A DNA stretch of 64,000 nt from Plantibacter flavus (GTDB taxonomy: Bacteria; Actinomycetota; Actinomycetes; Actinomycetales; Microbacteriaceae), in the NCBI RefSeq assembly GCF_002024505.1, contig NZ_CP019402.1, positions 3,286,001 through 3,350,000 on the forward strand. The letters run 5' to 3'. Of the stretch, positions 27,171 through 35,174 are shown piece by piece. The notes beneath the pieces were generated by a model. The model was not told the origin of the DNA, made no database searches, and saw nothing but the letters and a program-made list of their open reading frames with translations. Made by a program: the position numbers and the translations under genes. How positions within the stretch are numbered: the stretch's first letter is position 1; every line of letters starts with the position of its first letter.

Positions 27171-27322
27171 CGCGCTCAGCACGACCGGACGATTATCTCG
27201 ACGTCAAACCAATCCACGCCGCCGGACGCTCCGAAGCACTGTTTCCGGTCATTTTCGTTACCCGAACGCGCAAATGGCCGGCGCGCATGGCCCGGGCCAA
27301 GCGGTCCCGGCACGTGCGACCG

Positions 27323-27355
27323 GGCGGAGTGCAGCAACGGAGCTGCCGCTCCGCC
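27323..27355. terminator. Possible hairpin terminator after HNH gene
   Basis: GGCGGAG-t-GCAGC / GCTGC-cg-CTCCGCC with a 6-base loop, 150 bp past the HNH stop, followed by TTCCTCC. No clean T-run. Confidence 0.35.
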
Positions 27356-27387
27356 TTCCTCCCCGCCGCGCTCGAGCCAGGAAGTCT

Positions 27388-27700
27388 CCCGTGTGCCCTT
27401 CGGCAAGCTCAGGGACCGGGGGGCGGTATCGGTCACTGAGCTTGTCGAAGCGCACACGAGAAACCTTGCCCTTCGACAGGCTCAGGGACCGGGGGAAGCG
27501 CTCCGGAACGGAGACCGGTCATTGAGCTTGTCGAAATGCACCACGGACAACCCTTCGACAAGGTGAGGGAACGGGGGGGTACGGGTCGCTGAGCCTGTCG
27601 AAGTGCGCCACGCGGAACCGAACCGGTCGCAGGAGTCATCCGTGGGCGCTTCGACAAGCTCAGGGAACGGGAACGGTCGCTGTGTCTGTCGAAGTGTCAG
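27388..27700. repeat. Family-1 repeat cluster, several diverged copies
   Basis: At least eight copies of the TTCGACAAGCTCAGGGA / TCACTGAGCTTGTCGAA type in alternating orientation. The cores are separated by 20-45 bp of GGGACCGGGGGG-like filler. Many carry substitutions (e.g. CATTGAGCTTGTCGAAATG), so this looks like an old, decaying array. The whole 595-bp gap between the HNH gene and the first surface protein holds only this, the hairpin at 27323 and unremarkable sequence; no gene was found. Confidence 0.8.
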
Positions 27701-27716
27701 CGCCCCGGCGGCAGCA

Positions 27717-27756
27717 CGAAGCCCCGCCCTCGACCGGGGTCGTGGACGGGGCTTCG
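27717..27756 (-). terminator. Terminator of surface protein gene 1
   Basis: Long hairpin CGAAGCCCCGCCCTCGAC / GTCGTGGACGGGGCTTCG (two mismatches) 10 bases past the stop. The same hairpin with one change follows the second paralogue (28986-29025), showing the terminator was duplicated with the gene. Confidence 0.75.
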
Positions 27757-27765
27757 AAGGTGAGA

Positions 27766-28860
27766 CTAGGCCGTGACCTGCGCGCCCTTGCGACGAGCAG
27801 CTGCGAACAGCATGCCGGCAGCACCGAGGAGGAGCAGCGCGGCAGCGCCACCGACGAGGACACCCGAGTCCGAACCGGTGTCAGCCAGCGTCGGAACGGC
27901 CGGGGCGCCAGCGGCGACCGGGTCGGCGATGACGGCGATGGAGTCAGCAGCAACCCGTCCAGCGGTGTCGGTCACCGAGAAGATGTACGTACCGACCTGG
28001 ATCCCTTCGCCCTCGAGGGTCAGGCCCGAAGCTGCGAAGCCACCGTTCTCATCGGCGATGATCGTGTTGGCACCGTCGGCAGAGCCGAAGATCTCGCCAT
28101 TGGGGTCGGTGACCGCGATCGACAGCGTGTCGCCAGGCGTGAAGCCGAAGGCGTTCACGCTGAAGCCAGCGCCGCCCGGGCGCACGTCGGAGAAGAAGAT
28201 CGTGTCAGGGTCGACGAGCACGGTCGGGACCGCGGGTGCCGGAGCAGCGAAGGTGTAGGTGTCGTTGAGGTAGGTGATCGACTGAACCACGTCGTCGCTG
28301 CCCGCGACAACCTTCACACCGAAACCGAGGATCTCGTAGTCGTTACCGAGCGCGGCACTGACCTCTTCGATCGACGCTGGCGTGTTCGCTGCCAGGCCAG
28401 GAAGGTCGTCGGTGCTCGCCTGCCACGGTGGTCCGGGGATGTTCGCAGGACCCGCGAGCGAAGCGCTCAGGGTGGTGGTCGAGTCCACATCTCCTGGCAC
28501 GACACGGACCTGCACCTGGAAGTACGCGGACTTGACCGACGAGACGAAGCCCGCGGAGGTCAAGAGCGTCTGGAACGGGATGGTGGCGGCCTTCGGGGCA
28601 TCGTACGCGTACATGATCTGCGAGTCGCCGGTCAGCACGAGCCCAGCGTCGGTGATCTCAGCGGGCGCGCCCACCTGATCGGCCGGGAGAGCCTCGTACC
28701 AGCCGGTTGCGGTCGCGGGGTCGATGCTGCCCTGCAGCTGATCCGGGGTGACCTGGTAGTCGAATGCGGACGCAGGGCCCGCGAAGAGAAGCGTGGATCC
28801 GGCGACAACTGCGAGGCCGGTGGCGAGAGCCGCGATGCGGCGTGACGTCTTCAATTTCAC
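27766..28860 (-). CDS. LADTG-anchored surface protein, tandem paralogue 1
   Basis: A 364-residue secreted protein. Signal peptide of ~32 residues ending 'AGPASA', an N-terminal domain (about 35-195), a second beta-rich Ig-like domain (about 215-315, with 'VTDPNGEIFGSADGANT'), then LADTG at 325-329, a Leu/Ala/Gly-rich helix and a basic tail. Probably attached to the wall by a class E-type sortase encoded elsewhere. The GTG at 28860 is preferred to the ATG at 28878 because the second paralogue keeps the GTG but has ACG where this copy has ATG. The last ~75 codons are nearly identical in DNA to the neighbour, while the N-terminal domains differ widely. Function unknown. Confidence 0.83.
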   Translation of the reverse strand: MKLKTSRRIAALATGLAVVAGSTLLFAGPASAFDYQVTPDQLQGSIDPATATGWYEALPADQVGAPAEITDAGLVLTGDSQIMYAYDAPKAATIPFQTLLTSAGFVSSVKSAYFQVQVRVVPGDVDSTTTLSASLAGPANIPGPPWQASTDDLPGLAANTPASIEEVSAALGNDYEILGFGVKVVAGSDDVVQSITYLNDTYTFAAPAPAVPTVLVDPDTIFFSDVRPGGAGFSVNAFGFTPGDTLSIAVTDPNGEIFGSADGANTIIADENGGFAASGLTLEGEGIQVGTYIFSVTDTAGRVAADSIAVIADPVAAGAPAVPTLADTGSDSGVLVGGAAALLLLGAAGMLFAAARRKGAQVTA

Positions 28861-28875
28861 TGAGGTGAGGACTTT

Positions 28876-28961
28876 CATCTAGGGGTCCGGCAGGCACGAT
28901 GCACCTGTTGGTTCTCTGAGACTAAGGGAACTCACAGGGAAAGGTAATTAGGGGAACCACT
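28876..28961 (-). promoter_or_regulatory. Conserved leader of surface protein gene 1
   Basis: About 86 bp upstream of the coding region that is closely matched upstream of paralogue 2 (30138-30223). Shared blocks include CTTAGTCTCAGA, ACCAACAGGT and CGGACCCCTAG, and a TAATTA / TATTAA box lies at the far end. Conservation beyond the coding region suggests a promoter and an mRNA leader kept by selection or recent duplication. Confidence 0.55.
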
Positions 28962-28985
28962 TATTTCCTCGCCTCAGCGACAGCA

Positions 28986-29025
28986 CGAAGCCCCGCCCTC
29001 GACCGGAGTCGAGGACGGGGCTTCG
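28986..29025 (-). terminator. Terminator of surface protein gene 2
   Basis: Hairpin CGAAGCCCCGCCCTCGAC / GTCGAGGACGGGGCTTCG with loop CGGA (one mismatched pair), 10 bases after the stop of paralogue 2; near-copy of the hairpin at 27717. Confidence 0.78.
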
Positions 29026-29034
29026 AAGGTGAGA

Positions 29035-30123
29035 CTAGGCCGTGACCTGCGCGCCCTTGCGACGAGCAGCTGCGAACAGCATGCCTGCAGCACCGAGGAG
29101 CAGCAGCGCGGCAGCGCCACCGACGAGGACACCCGAGTCCGAACCGGTGTCAGCCAGCGTCGGAACGGCCGGGGCGCCAGCGGCGACCGGGTCGGCGATG
29201 ACGGCGATGGAGTCAGCGCGAGCGTTGCCGGCGGTGTCGGTCACGGTGAACGTGTAGGTACCGACCTGGATACCCTCGCCCTGCAGGGTGAGGCCCGAAG
29301 CCGCGAAGCCACCGGTCTCGTCAGCGATGACCGTGTTGGCGCCGTCGGCGGAACCGAAGATCTCACCGTTCGGGTCGGTCACGGCGAACGACAGGGTGTC
29401 GCCCGGGGTGAAGCCAGTGACGGTCACGCTGAAGCCGGCGCCGCCGGGGCGGACGTCGGAGAAGTAGATCGTGTCGGGGTCGACGAGGACCTTCGGGTCG
29501 AAGACCGGAGCGACGACCGGGGCGGCGAAGTTGTACGTGTCAGCGCCAAAGGTCACCGACTGCAGCGTGTCGATCGTGCCGGCGTTGGCGAAGACACCGA
29601 ACGCGAGCAGGTTGAAGTCGCCGAGCGCTTCGCTGAGCTCTGCCGGCGTGTAGGTCGCGTCGGTCGCGAGACCCGGAACGTTCCGGCTGACGACCCAGTC
29701 GCCACCGAGGTTCTCGACGCCCGGCGCCACAGGACGCAGGGTGGTGAAGGTGTCGGAAGTGCCGTCTGCGAAAACGGGGATCTGGAAGTAGAGGTCGTCT
29801 TCGACAGACGCGTAGCTGATGCTCGCCGCTGCTTCGAGGAAGCCGCCAGCCGCGACCGGGACACCGCCGGTGTTGTTGAAGCCGTAGATGATCTGCGAGT
29901 CACCCGTCATGGTGAGGCCGGCGTCGCTCAGGACGGCCGGGGCACCGGGCGTGTCGACACCCTCGTGCCAGCCCGCGTAGGTCGCCTCGTTCGGAGCGAT
30001 CTGATCTGCAGTGACCTGGATCTCCGCTGCGGAAGCGGGTCCGGCGATGAGGAGCGTGGATCCGGCGACAACTGCGAGGCCGGTGGCGAGAGCCGCAGTG
30101 CGGCGTGACGTCTTCAAATTCAC
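29035..30123 (-). CDS. LADTG-anchored surface protein, tandem paralogue 2
   Basis: A 362-residue paralogue of the adjacent downstream gene, same strand and same layout: signal peptide ending 'AGPASA', a variable N-terminal domain, an Ig-like domain ('VTVTGFTPGDTLSFAV', 'VTDPNGEIFGSADGANT'), and a sorting signal with LADTG at 323-327. Only a GTG start is available (MNLKTSRR...). The C-terminal third and the 3' hairpin are almost identical to paralogue 1, whereas the middle differs. This fits gene conversion or selection for a constant anchor with a changing exposed domain. Role unknown; adhesion or surface-layer function is a guess. Confidence 0.83.
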   Translation of the reverse strand: MNLKTSRRTAALATGLAVVAGSTLLIAGPASAAEIQVTADQIAPNEATYAGWHEGVDTPGAPAVLSDAGLTMTGDSQIIYGFNNTGGVPVAAGGFLEAAASISYASVEDDLYFQIPVFADGTSDTFTTLRPVAPGVENLGGDWVVSRNVPGLATDATYTPAELSEALGDFNLLAFGVFANAGTIDTLQSVTFGADTYNFAAPVVAPVFDPKVLVDPDTIYFSDVRPGGAGFSVTVTGFTPGDTLSFAVTDPNGEIFGSADGANTVIADETGGFAASGLTLQGEGIQVGTYTFTVTDTAGNARADSIAVIADPVAAGAPAVPTLADTGSDSGVLVGGAAALLLLGAAGMLFAAARRKGAQVTA

Positions 30124-30137
30124 GGAGTTGAGTACTT

Positions 30138-30223
30138 TCGTCTAGGGGTCCGACAGGCGCGACGTACCTGTTGGTTTTCTGAGACTAAGCGGATTCCCAG
30201 GGAAAGTTAATAGGGGGAACCAC
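30138..30223 (-). promoter_or_regulatory. Conserved leader of surface protein gene 2
   Basis: Counterpart of the block at 28876-28961, with the same order of conserved segments (CTTAGTCTCAGA, ACCAACAGGT, CGGACCCCTAG). It ends just before the coding region. Confidence 0.5.
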
Positions 30224-30269
30224 TGATTCTTTTGTCCTCCGCAGAGGGGACAGGAGCGTGAGGTCAGCC

Positions 30270-30345
30270 CGTGAGCCCTTCGACAAGCTCAGGGGCCGGC
30301 AGAGGTGCTCAGGGACCAGAGGAGGTGCTCAGGGGCCGAAGGGTC
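30270..30345. repeat. Family-1 repeat remnants
   Basis: One recognisable core (CCCTTCGACAAGCTCAGGGGCCGG) followed by truncated GGTGCTCAGGGACCAGAGGAGGTGCTCAGGGGCCG units, between the surface protein leader and the end of ackA. Confidence 0.7.
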
Positions 30346-30357
30346 GGCGACTCGCGG

Positions 30358-31581
30358 CTACGCCAATGCGGCGACCGTCTGGCGGGCGATCTCGAGCTCC
30401 TCGTTGGTGGGGACGACGAGGACGGTTACCGGGGAGTCGTCCGTCGAGATCACCCGGATGCCACGCCCACGCTCGGTGTTGCGGTCCTCGTCGAGGATGA
30501 TGCCGAGCCCCTCGAGCCCCTGCACCGCACCCGCGCGGATCAGCGGCGCGTTCTCGCCGACACCGGCGGTGAACACGACCACGTCGAGACCGCCGAGGAC
30601 CGCGAGGTACGCCCCGAGGTAGTGCCGCAAGCGGTGGACGGTCACGTCGAGCGCGAGCTGCGCCGCTTCGTCGCCCTTCGATGCCGACTCGGTGACGTCG
30701 CGCATGTCCCCGGTACCCGACAGCCCCAGCAGACCACTGCGGCGGTTGAGCAGCGTGTCGAGCTCGTCGAACCCGAGCCCCGCCTTGCGATGCAGGTGGA
30801 ACAGCACCGCGGGGTCGAGGTCACCGGAGCGCGTGCCCATGACGAGTCCTTCGAGGGGCGTCATGCCCATCGAGGTGTCGACCGAGCGGCCTCCGTCGAT
30901 CGCGCACGCCGACGCACCGTTGCCGAGGTGGAAGACGATCTGCTTCAGCTCACCGAGCGGGCGGTCGAGGAACGCCGCCGCAGCCTCCGACACGAACTTG
31001 TGCGAGGTGCCGTGGAAGCCGTACCGACGCACGCGGTGCTTCGCGGCGAGCTCCGCGTCGATCGCGTAGGTGTACGCCGCAGCCGGGATGGTCTGGTGGA
31101 ACGCCGTGTCGAACACCGCCACGTGCGGGACGTCGGGGAACGCGACCTGCGCCGCGTTGATGCCCTGCAGGTTCGCCGGGTTGTGCAGCGGCGCCAGCTC
31201 GGAGATGTCCTCGATGTTGATCTTCACGAGGTCCGTCACCACGGTCGGCTCGAAGAAGCGCTTCCCGCCGTGCACCACCCGGTGACCGACCGCGATCGGC
31301 GCGTGCTCATCGAGTGACGGCCCGTGCTCGGCAAACGCGTCGAGCATGACCCGGAACCCGGCTGTGTGGTCGGGGATCTCACGCTCGATGACCCAGCGCT
31401 CCTCGATGGGCGGGGTCGTCGCGCCGGCGGCGTCCGGGAGGTAGGACCGGTGCTCGGCGGCACCCGTCGCGTCGCCGATGCGTTCGACGAGTCCGCTGGC
31501 GAGCGTCCGCTCCGTCTCGACATCGATGAGCTGGTACTTGAACGACGAGGAACCGGAGTTCACCACGAGGACGGTGGGCAT
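30358..31581 (-). CDS. ackA: Acetate kinase
   Basis: A 407-residue acetate kinase (ASKHA fold), interconverting acetyl phosphate + ADP and acetate + ATP in the cytosol. The N-terminus 'VLVVNSGSSSFKYQLID' holds the conserved Asn/Ser phosphate-binding loop. 'VGHRVVHGGKRF', 'VFDTAFHQTIP', 'RRYGFHGTSHKFV' (catalytic His/Arg region), 'HLGNGASACAIDGGRSVDTSMG' and 'FTAGVGENAPLIR' are textbook family motifs. Length is normal (about 400). It follows pta with a 12-bp gap on the same strand, the usual pta-ackA overflow/acetate-assimilation operon. Confidence 0.97.
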   Translation of the reverse strand: MPTVLVVNSGSSSFKYQLIDVETERTLASGLVERIGDATGAAEHRSYLPDAAGATTPPIEERWVIEREIPDHTAGFRVMLDAFAEHGPSLDEHAPIAVGHRVVHGGKRFFEPTVVTDLVKINIEDISELAPLHNPANLQGINAAQVAFPDVPHVAVFDTAFHQTIPAAAYTYAIDAELAAKHRVRRYGFHGTSHKFVSEAAAAFLDRPLGELKQIVFHLGNGASACAIDGGRSVDTSMGMTPLEGLVMGTRSGDLDPAVLFHLHRKAGLGFDELDTLLNRRSGLLGLSGTGDMRDVTESASKGDEAAQLALDVTVHRLRHYLGAYLAVLGGLDVVVFTAGVGENAPLIRAGAVQGLEGLGIILDEDRNTERGRGIRVISTDDSPVTVLVVPTNEELEIARQTVAALA

Positions 31582-31593
31582 GTGTGTCTGGAC

Positions 31594-33762
31594 CTATTCC
31601 TGTTCCTGCGCCTGGATGGCGGTGATCGCGACGGTGTTGACGATGTCCTGCACGAGCGCGCCACGCGACAGGTCGTTGATCGGCTTGTTGAGGCCCTGCA
31701 GCACCGGACCGATCGCGACGGCGCCAGCCGAACGCTGCACCGCCTTGTACGTGTTGTTGCCGGTGTTGAGGTCGGGGAAGATGAACACCGTCGCACGGCC
31801 GGCGACCTGCGAGTCGGGCATCTTCGTCGCGGCCACCGCGGCGTCGGCAGCGGCGTCGTACTGGATCGGCCCCTCGACGAGGAGGTCGGGCCGACGCTCA
31901 CGCACCTGCCGTGTCGCCGAGCGGACCTTCTCGACGTCGGCACCAGCACCGGAGTCACCGGTGGAATACGACAGCATCGCGATGCGCTGCTCGATCCCGA
32001 ACTGCTCCGCCGTCTCGGCCGAGGAGATCGCGATGTCGGCGAGCTGGGCGTCGGTCGGGTCGGGGTTCACCGCGCAGTCGCCGTAGACGAGCACGCGGTC
32101 GGCGAGCGCCATGAGGAACACGCTCGACACCACGGAGACGCCGGGCTTCGTCTTGATGATCTCGAACGACGGCCGGATCGTGTGCGCCGTCGTGTGGGCG
32201 GCGCCTGAGACCATGCCGTCGGCGAGCCCGAGGTGCACCATCATCGTGCCGAAGTAGGAGACGTCGGTGACGGCGTCGCTCGCCATGTCGATCGTGACGC
32301 CCTTGTGGGCCCGCAACCGGGCGTACTCCTCGGCGAACTTGAGGCGCAGCACCGCGTCGAAGGGGCTGACGATGGTCGCCTTGCTGAGGTCAATGCCGAG
32401 CTCGATGGCCCGCGACCGCACCTCGATCTCCTCACCGAGGATGGTGAGGTCGGCGACCTCACGGGCCAGCAGGGTGCCGGCCGCGCGGAGGATGCGGTCG
32501 TCGTCGCCCTCCGGCAGCACGATGTGCTTGCGGTTCGACCGCGCGCGCTCCAGCAGCCCGTACTCGAACATGAGGGGCGTCACGACGTCGGCGCGCGCCA
32601 CGTTGAGCAGCTCGAGCAGGAGCGGCGCGTCGACGTTCTGCTCGAACAGTGCGAGTGCGGTGTCGTACTTGCGCTGCGAGTCGGCAGCCAGACGACCACG
32701 GGTGTTCATGACGCGGACCGCGGTGTCGTAGGTGCCGAGGTCGGTGCTGACGATCGGCGGGATCTCACCGAGACCGGAGATGAGCTCCTCCACCACCTCG
32801 GGCAGCGGGAACCCACCGTTGAGCACGATGCCCGCGATCGACGGGAACGTACCGGAGGCGTTGGCCATGAGCGCGGCGAGCAGCACCTCCGTGCGGTCTG
32901 CCGGGATGACGATGACGGATCCCTCGGTGATGCGCGGGAGCACGTTCACCATGGACATGCCCGCCACGACGACGCCGAGCGCCTCGCGGGTGAGCAGCTC
33001 CTCGCTGCCCTTCACCAGGGTGCCGTCGACGGCCTCGAGGATGCTGTCCATCGTCGGGGCGATGAGGAAGGTGTCTTCGGGGATGGCCCAGACGGGGACC
33101 ATCGCGGCTCCGGCGGCGTGGCCGGCCGGCGCGACGACGGAACCGTTCGCGGAACCGTTCGGGTGGATGGCGTCGCTGATCGCGGCGGTGATCTCGAGGA
33201 GCTTGTCGGGATCGGCACGGTTCGCGACCACCGCCAGCAACTGGGCGTGTGCGTCGGCGAGTTCGCCCAGGGCGAGTTCGGCGATGTTGCGCATGTCGTC
33301 GGGCGTGCGGGCGACGGACTGGCCGAGCTGCTCCCCCGCACCCTGACCGGCGCGACCGCCGAGCACGAGGAGGACGGGTGCGCCGAGGTTGGTGGCGATC
33401 CGGGCGTTGTAGCCGAGCTCCGTCGGGCTGCCGACGTCGGTGTAGTCGGATCCGAGGATCACGACCGCGTCGCACTGCGCCTCGATGTGCTTGTACCGCT
33501 GGACGATGCGCGAGAGCGCCGCCTCGGGATCGGTGTGCACGTCGTCGTAGCTGACGCCGATGCAGTCCTCGTAGGCGAGGTCGACGCCGTCATGCTCGAG
33601 CAGCAGCTGCAGCACGTAGTCGGGTTTCGTGGTGGACCGTGCGATGGGGCGGAACACCCCGATCCGCTCGATCTGATGACTCAGGGTGTCGAGGACCCCG
33701 AGGGCCACCGTCGACTTCCCGGAGTGTCCTTCGGCAGAGATGATGTAAATGCTTCGCGCCAC
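31594..33762 (-). CDS. pta: Phosphate acetyltransferase
   Basis: A 722-residue long-form phosphate acetyltransferase (acetyl-CoA + Pi to acetyl-P + CoA). An N-terminal P-loop/BioD-like domain ('SAEGHSGKST', residues 9-18), a DRTGG-type middle region, and the C-terminal PTA_PTB catalytic domain from about 400 ('VLPEGDDDRILRAAG', 'DCAVNPDPTDAQLADIAI', 'PDLNTGNNTYKAVQR'). The GTG at 33762 is preferred: a TAGGCT box lies 7 bases upstream and earlier in-frame codons lack family similarity. Operon with ackA. SRP RNA is encoded upstream on the same strand. Confidence 0.96.
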   Translation of the reverse strand: MARSIYIISAEGHSGKSTVALGVLDTLSHQIERIGVFRPIARSTTKPDYVLQLLLEHDGVDLAYEDCIGVSYDDVHTDPEAALSRIVQRYKHIEAQCDAVVILGSDYTDVGSPTELGYNARIATNLGAPVLLVLGGRAGQGAGEQLGQSVARTPDDMRNIAELALGELADAHAQLLAVVANRADPDKLLEITAAISDAIHPNGSANGSVVAPAGHAAGAAMVPVWAIPEDTFLIAPTMDSILEAVDGTLVKGSEELLTREALGVVVAGMSMVNVLPRITEGSVIVIPADRTEVLLAALMANASGTFPSIAGIVLNGGFPLPEVVEELISGLGEIPPIVSTDLGTYDTAVRVMNTRGRLAADSQRKYDTALALFEQNVDAPLLLELLNVARADVVTPLMFEYGLLERARSNRKHIVLPEGDDDRILRAAGTLLAREVADLTILGEEIEVRSRAIELGIDLSKATIVSPFDAVLRLKFAEEYARLRAHKGVTIDMASDAVTDVSYFGTMMVHLGLADGMVSGAAHTTAHTIRPSFEIIKTKPGVSVVSSVFLMALADRVLVYGDCAVNPDPTDAQLADIAISSAETAEQFGIEQRIAMLSYSTGDSGAGADVEKVRSATRQVRERRPDLLVEGPIQYDAAADAAVAATKMPDSQVAGRATVFIFPDLNTGNNTYKAVQRSAGAVAIGPVLQGLNKPINDLSRGALVQDIVNTVAITAIQAQEQE

Positions 33763-33769
33763 GGTTTCC

Positions 33770-33775
33770 AGCCTA
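33770..33775 (-). promoter_or_regulatory. -10 box of pta-ackA operon
   Basis: TAGGCT on the minus strand, 7 bases before the GTG of pta; leaderless spacing, same hexamer as at three other genes in the window. Confidence 0.45.
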
Positions 33776-33944
33776 CGGGGGCGACGTCTGCGGGGGCTGG
33801 GTAAGCGCACAATGTCGTGGTTGCAGGGCGAGCGCAGGAGATCGGCGCGAGAGCAGAAGGAACGGGCGCCGGATGTCCTGCTGCCAGGCGGATGTCCTGC
33901 TGCGGCGCCGGCGGCCAGGGAGCAGGGCGGCGCGGGCACGAAAA

Positions 33945-34034
33945 GACTCCCCGCGCACCCGCCAGAGCCCGGTTACCCTTGCTGCGTTTCCGCCCTGGGG
34001 GAGTTGGCCTGGATGGCGCCACGCGGGGAGCCGT
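33945..34034 (-). ncRNA. ffs: Bacterial small signal recognition particle RNA (4.5S)
   Basis: About 90 nt. The apical domain reads CAGGGCGGAAACGCAGCAAGGGTAACC on the minus strand in two parts: the GGAA tetraloop region (CAGGGCGGAAAC) and the GCAGCAAGGG asymmetric-bulge side bound by Ffh. The long helix closes at the base with GGCTCCCCGCG pairing with CGCGGGGAGTC, followed by TTTT. A TACACT box lies 6-7 bases before the 5' end. Guides membrane-protein translation together with Ffh. 5' and 3' ends are estimated from helix pairing. Confidence 0.88.
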
Positions 34035-34039
34035 CACCT

Positions 34040-34045
34040 AGTGTA
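34040..34045 (-). promoter_or_regulatory. -10 box of SRP RNA
   Basis: TACACT on the minus strand, about 6 bases before the predicted 5' end of the SRP RNA; no clear -35. Confidence 0.5.
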
Positions 34046-34189
34046 CCCGAGCCGCGACCGGGTTGCGTACGCCACGGTTGAGGCGTTGACTGGCGGATCT
34101 GGGACCACTGGCCCCAGACCACCGATCGACCGCCGTCCCCACGAACGGGCGGCGCACCGACCGGGACCGCATCGAACGAGAGGACTCAC

Positions 34190-34840
34190 ATGACCGACGT
34201 CGTCATCGCCGGAGGACACGGACAGATCGCCCTGCACCTGCAGCGACTGCTCGCCGAAGCAGGACACTCCCCCGCCGGCATCATCCGCAACCCCGAGCAG
34301 GTCGGCGAGCTCCAGGGCATCGGCTCACGAGCCATCGTCCTCGACCTCGAGCACTCCTCGGCGGCAGAACTGGCCGACGAACTCGCCGGAGCCGACGTCG
34401 TCGTGTTTGCGGCGGGAGCCGGCCCGAACAGCGGCGCCGACCGCAAGCTCACCCTCGACCGCGACGGCGCCATCCTCCTCGCCGAGGCCGCCGAGCTCGC
34501 CAAGGTCCCGCGCTACGTGATGGTCTCGTCGATGGGTGCCGACGACTTCGACCCCGACTCGGACGAGGTGTTCCAGGTCTACCTGCGGGCGAAGTCCGAG
34601 GCCGACGCCGACCTCCGCGGGCGCGACCTCGACTGGACGATCGTGCGCCCCGGTGGCCTGACGGACGACGCCCCGACCGGAACGATCACCGCCGCGACGA
34701 CCACCGACCGCGGCTCGATCCCGCGTGCCGACGTCGCCGCCGTGCTGTTCGCGCTCGTCGAGTCGGGCGCGGCGTCCCGCACGCAGTTCGAGGTCATCGG
34801 CGGCGAGATGCCGATCCGCGAGGCGCTCGCGGCGCTGTAG
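34190..34840 (+). CDS. NAD(P)H-binding SDR-like protein (YwnB/YtfG-type)
   Basis: A 216-residue atypical short-chain dehydrogenase with an N-terminal Rossmann motif (VVIAGGHGQIALHL, residues 3-16), 'VVFAAGAGPNSGADR' and 'YVMVSSMGADD' (Ser of the active-site strand, with no following Tyr-x3-Lys), and 'RDLDWTIVRPGGLTDD'. The missing YxxxK suggests an NAD(P)-binding reductase or regulator of the NmrA-like/NAD(P)H-binding group rather than a classical SDR. ATG follows GAGAGGAC. Stands alone between the SRP RNA and the MoxR operon. Substrate unknown. Confidence 0.85.
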   Translation: MTDVVIAGGHGQIALHLQRLLAEAGHSPAGIIRNPEQVGELQGIGSRAIVLDLEHSSAAELADELAGADVVVFAAGAGPNSGADRKLTLDRDGAILLAEAAELAKVPRYVMVSSMGADDFDPDSDEVFQVYLRAKSEADADLRGRDLDWTIVRPGGLTDDAPTGTITAATTTDRGSIPRADVAAVLFALVESGAASRTQFEVIGGEMPIREALAAL

Positions 34841-34847
34841 GCCCCTG

Positions 34848-34990
34848 CGCCTCGACAGGCTCGGTGAACGGACCCCCGTTCCCGGGCCTGTCGTCGTCTC
34901 CGCAGAACACCCCACCCTTCGACAAGCTCAGGGACCAGAACGGGACGGGCAACGAACACCGCTCCCTGCGCTTGTCGAAGGGCCGCACAA
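34848..34990. repeat. Family-1 repeat cluster
   Basis: A decayed core (GCCTCGACAGGCTCGGTGAACGG) 10 bases after the SDR stop, a better core (CCCTTCGACAAGCTCAGGGACC) near 34915, and a CGCTTGTCGAAGGGCCG copy near 34970. The rest of the 334-bp gap to the next gene (34991-35174) contains a possible TAGGAT -10 box around 35116 and nothing else recognised. Confidence 0.75.
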
Positions 34991-35174
34991 CCGTTGGGCA
35001 CGTCGGCTCCGAAGAGTTCCCTGACCCGCAGCGGCACCGTGTGTGCGCGACCTGGCGCACATATGGAGTTCCTGTGGGCGACACGTCCAGGGGTGTTACC
35101 TGTTCGTTATCAGTCCTAGGATCGGGCAACGGGTTCCGGCCCGGACGATGTACGCAGCGCGACGGAGGCCGACG

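Noticed and set aside
27388..27700. Possible CRISPR array
   Set aside because: Repeats are short, imperfect and in both orientations, spacers are repeat-derived filler, and no cas gene is present.
34190..34840. Classical short-chain dehydrogenase
   Set aside because: The Tyr-x3-Lys catalytic pair is not in the expected place; annotated more cautiously as NAD(P)-binding.
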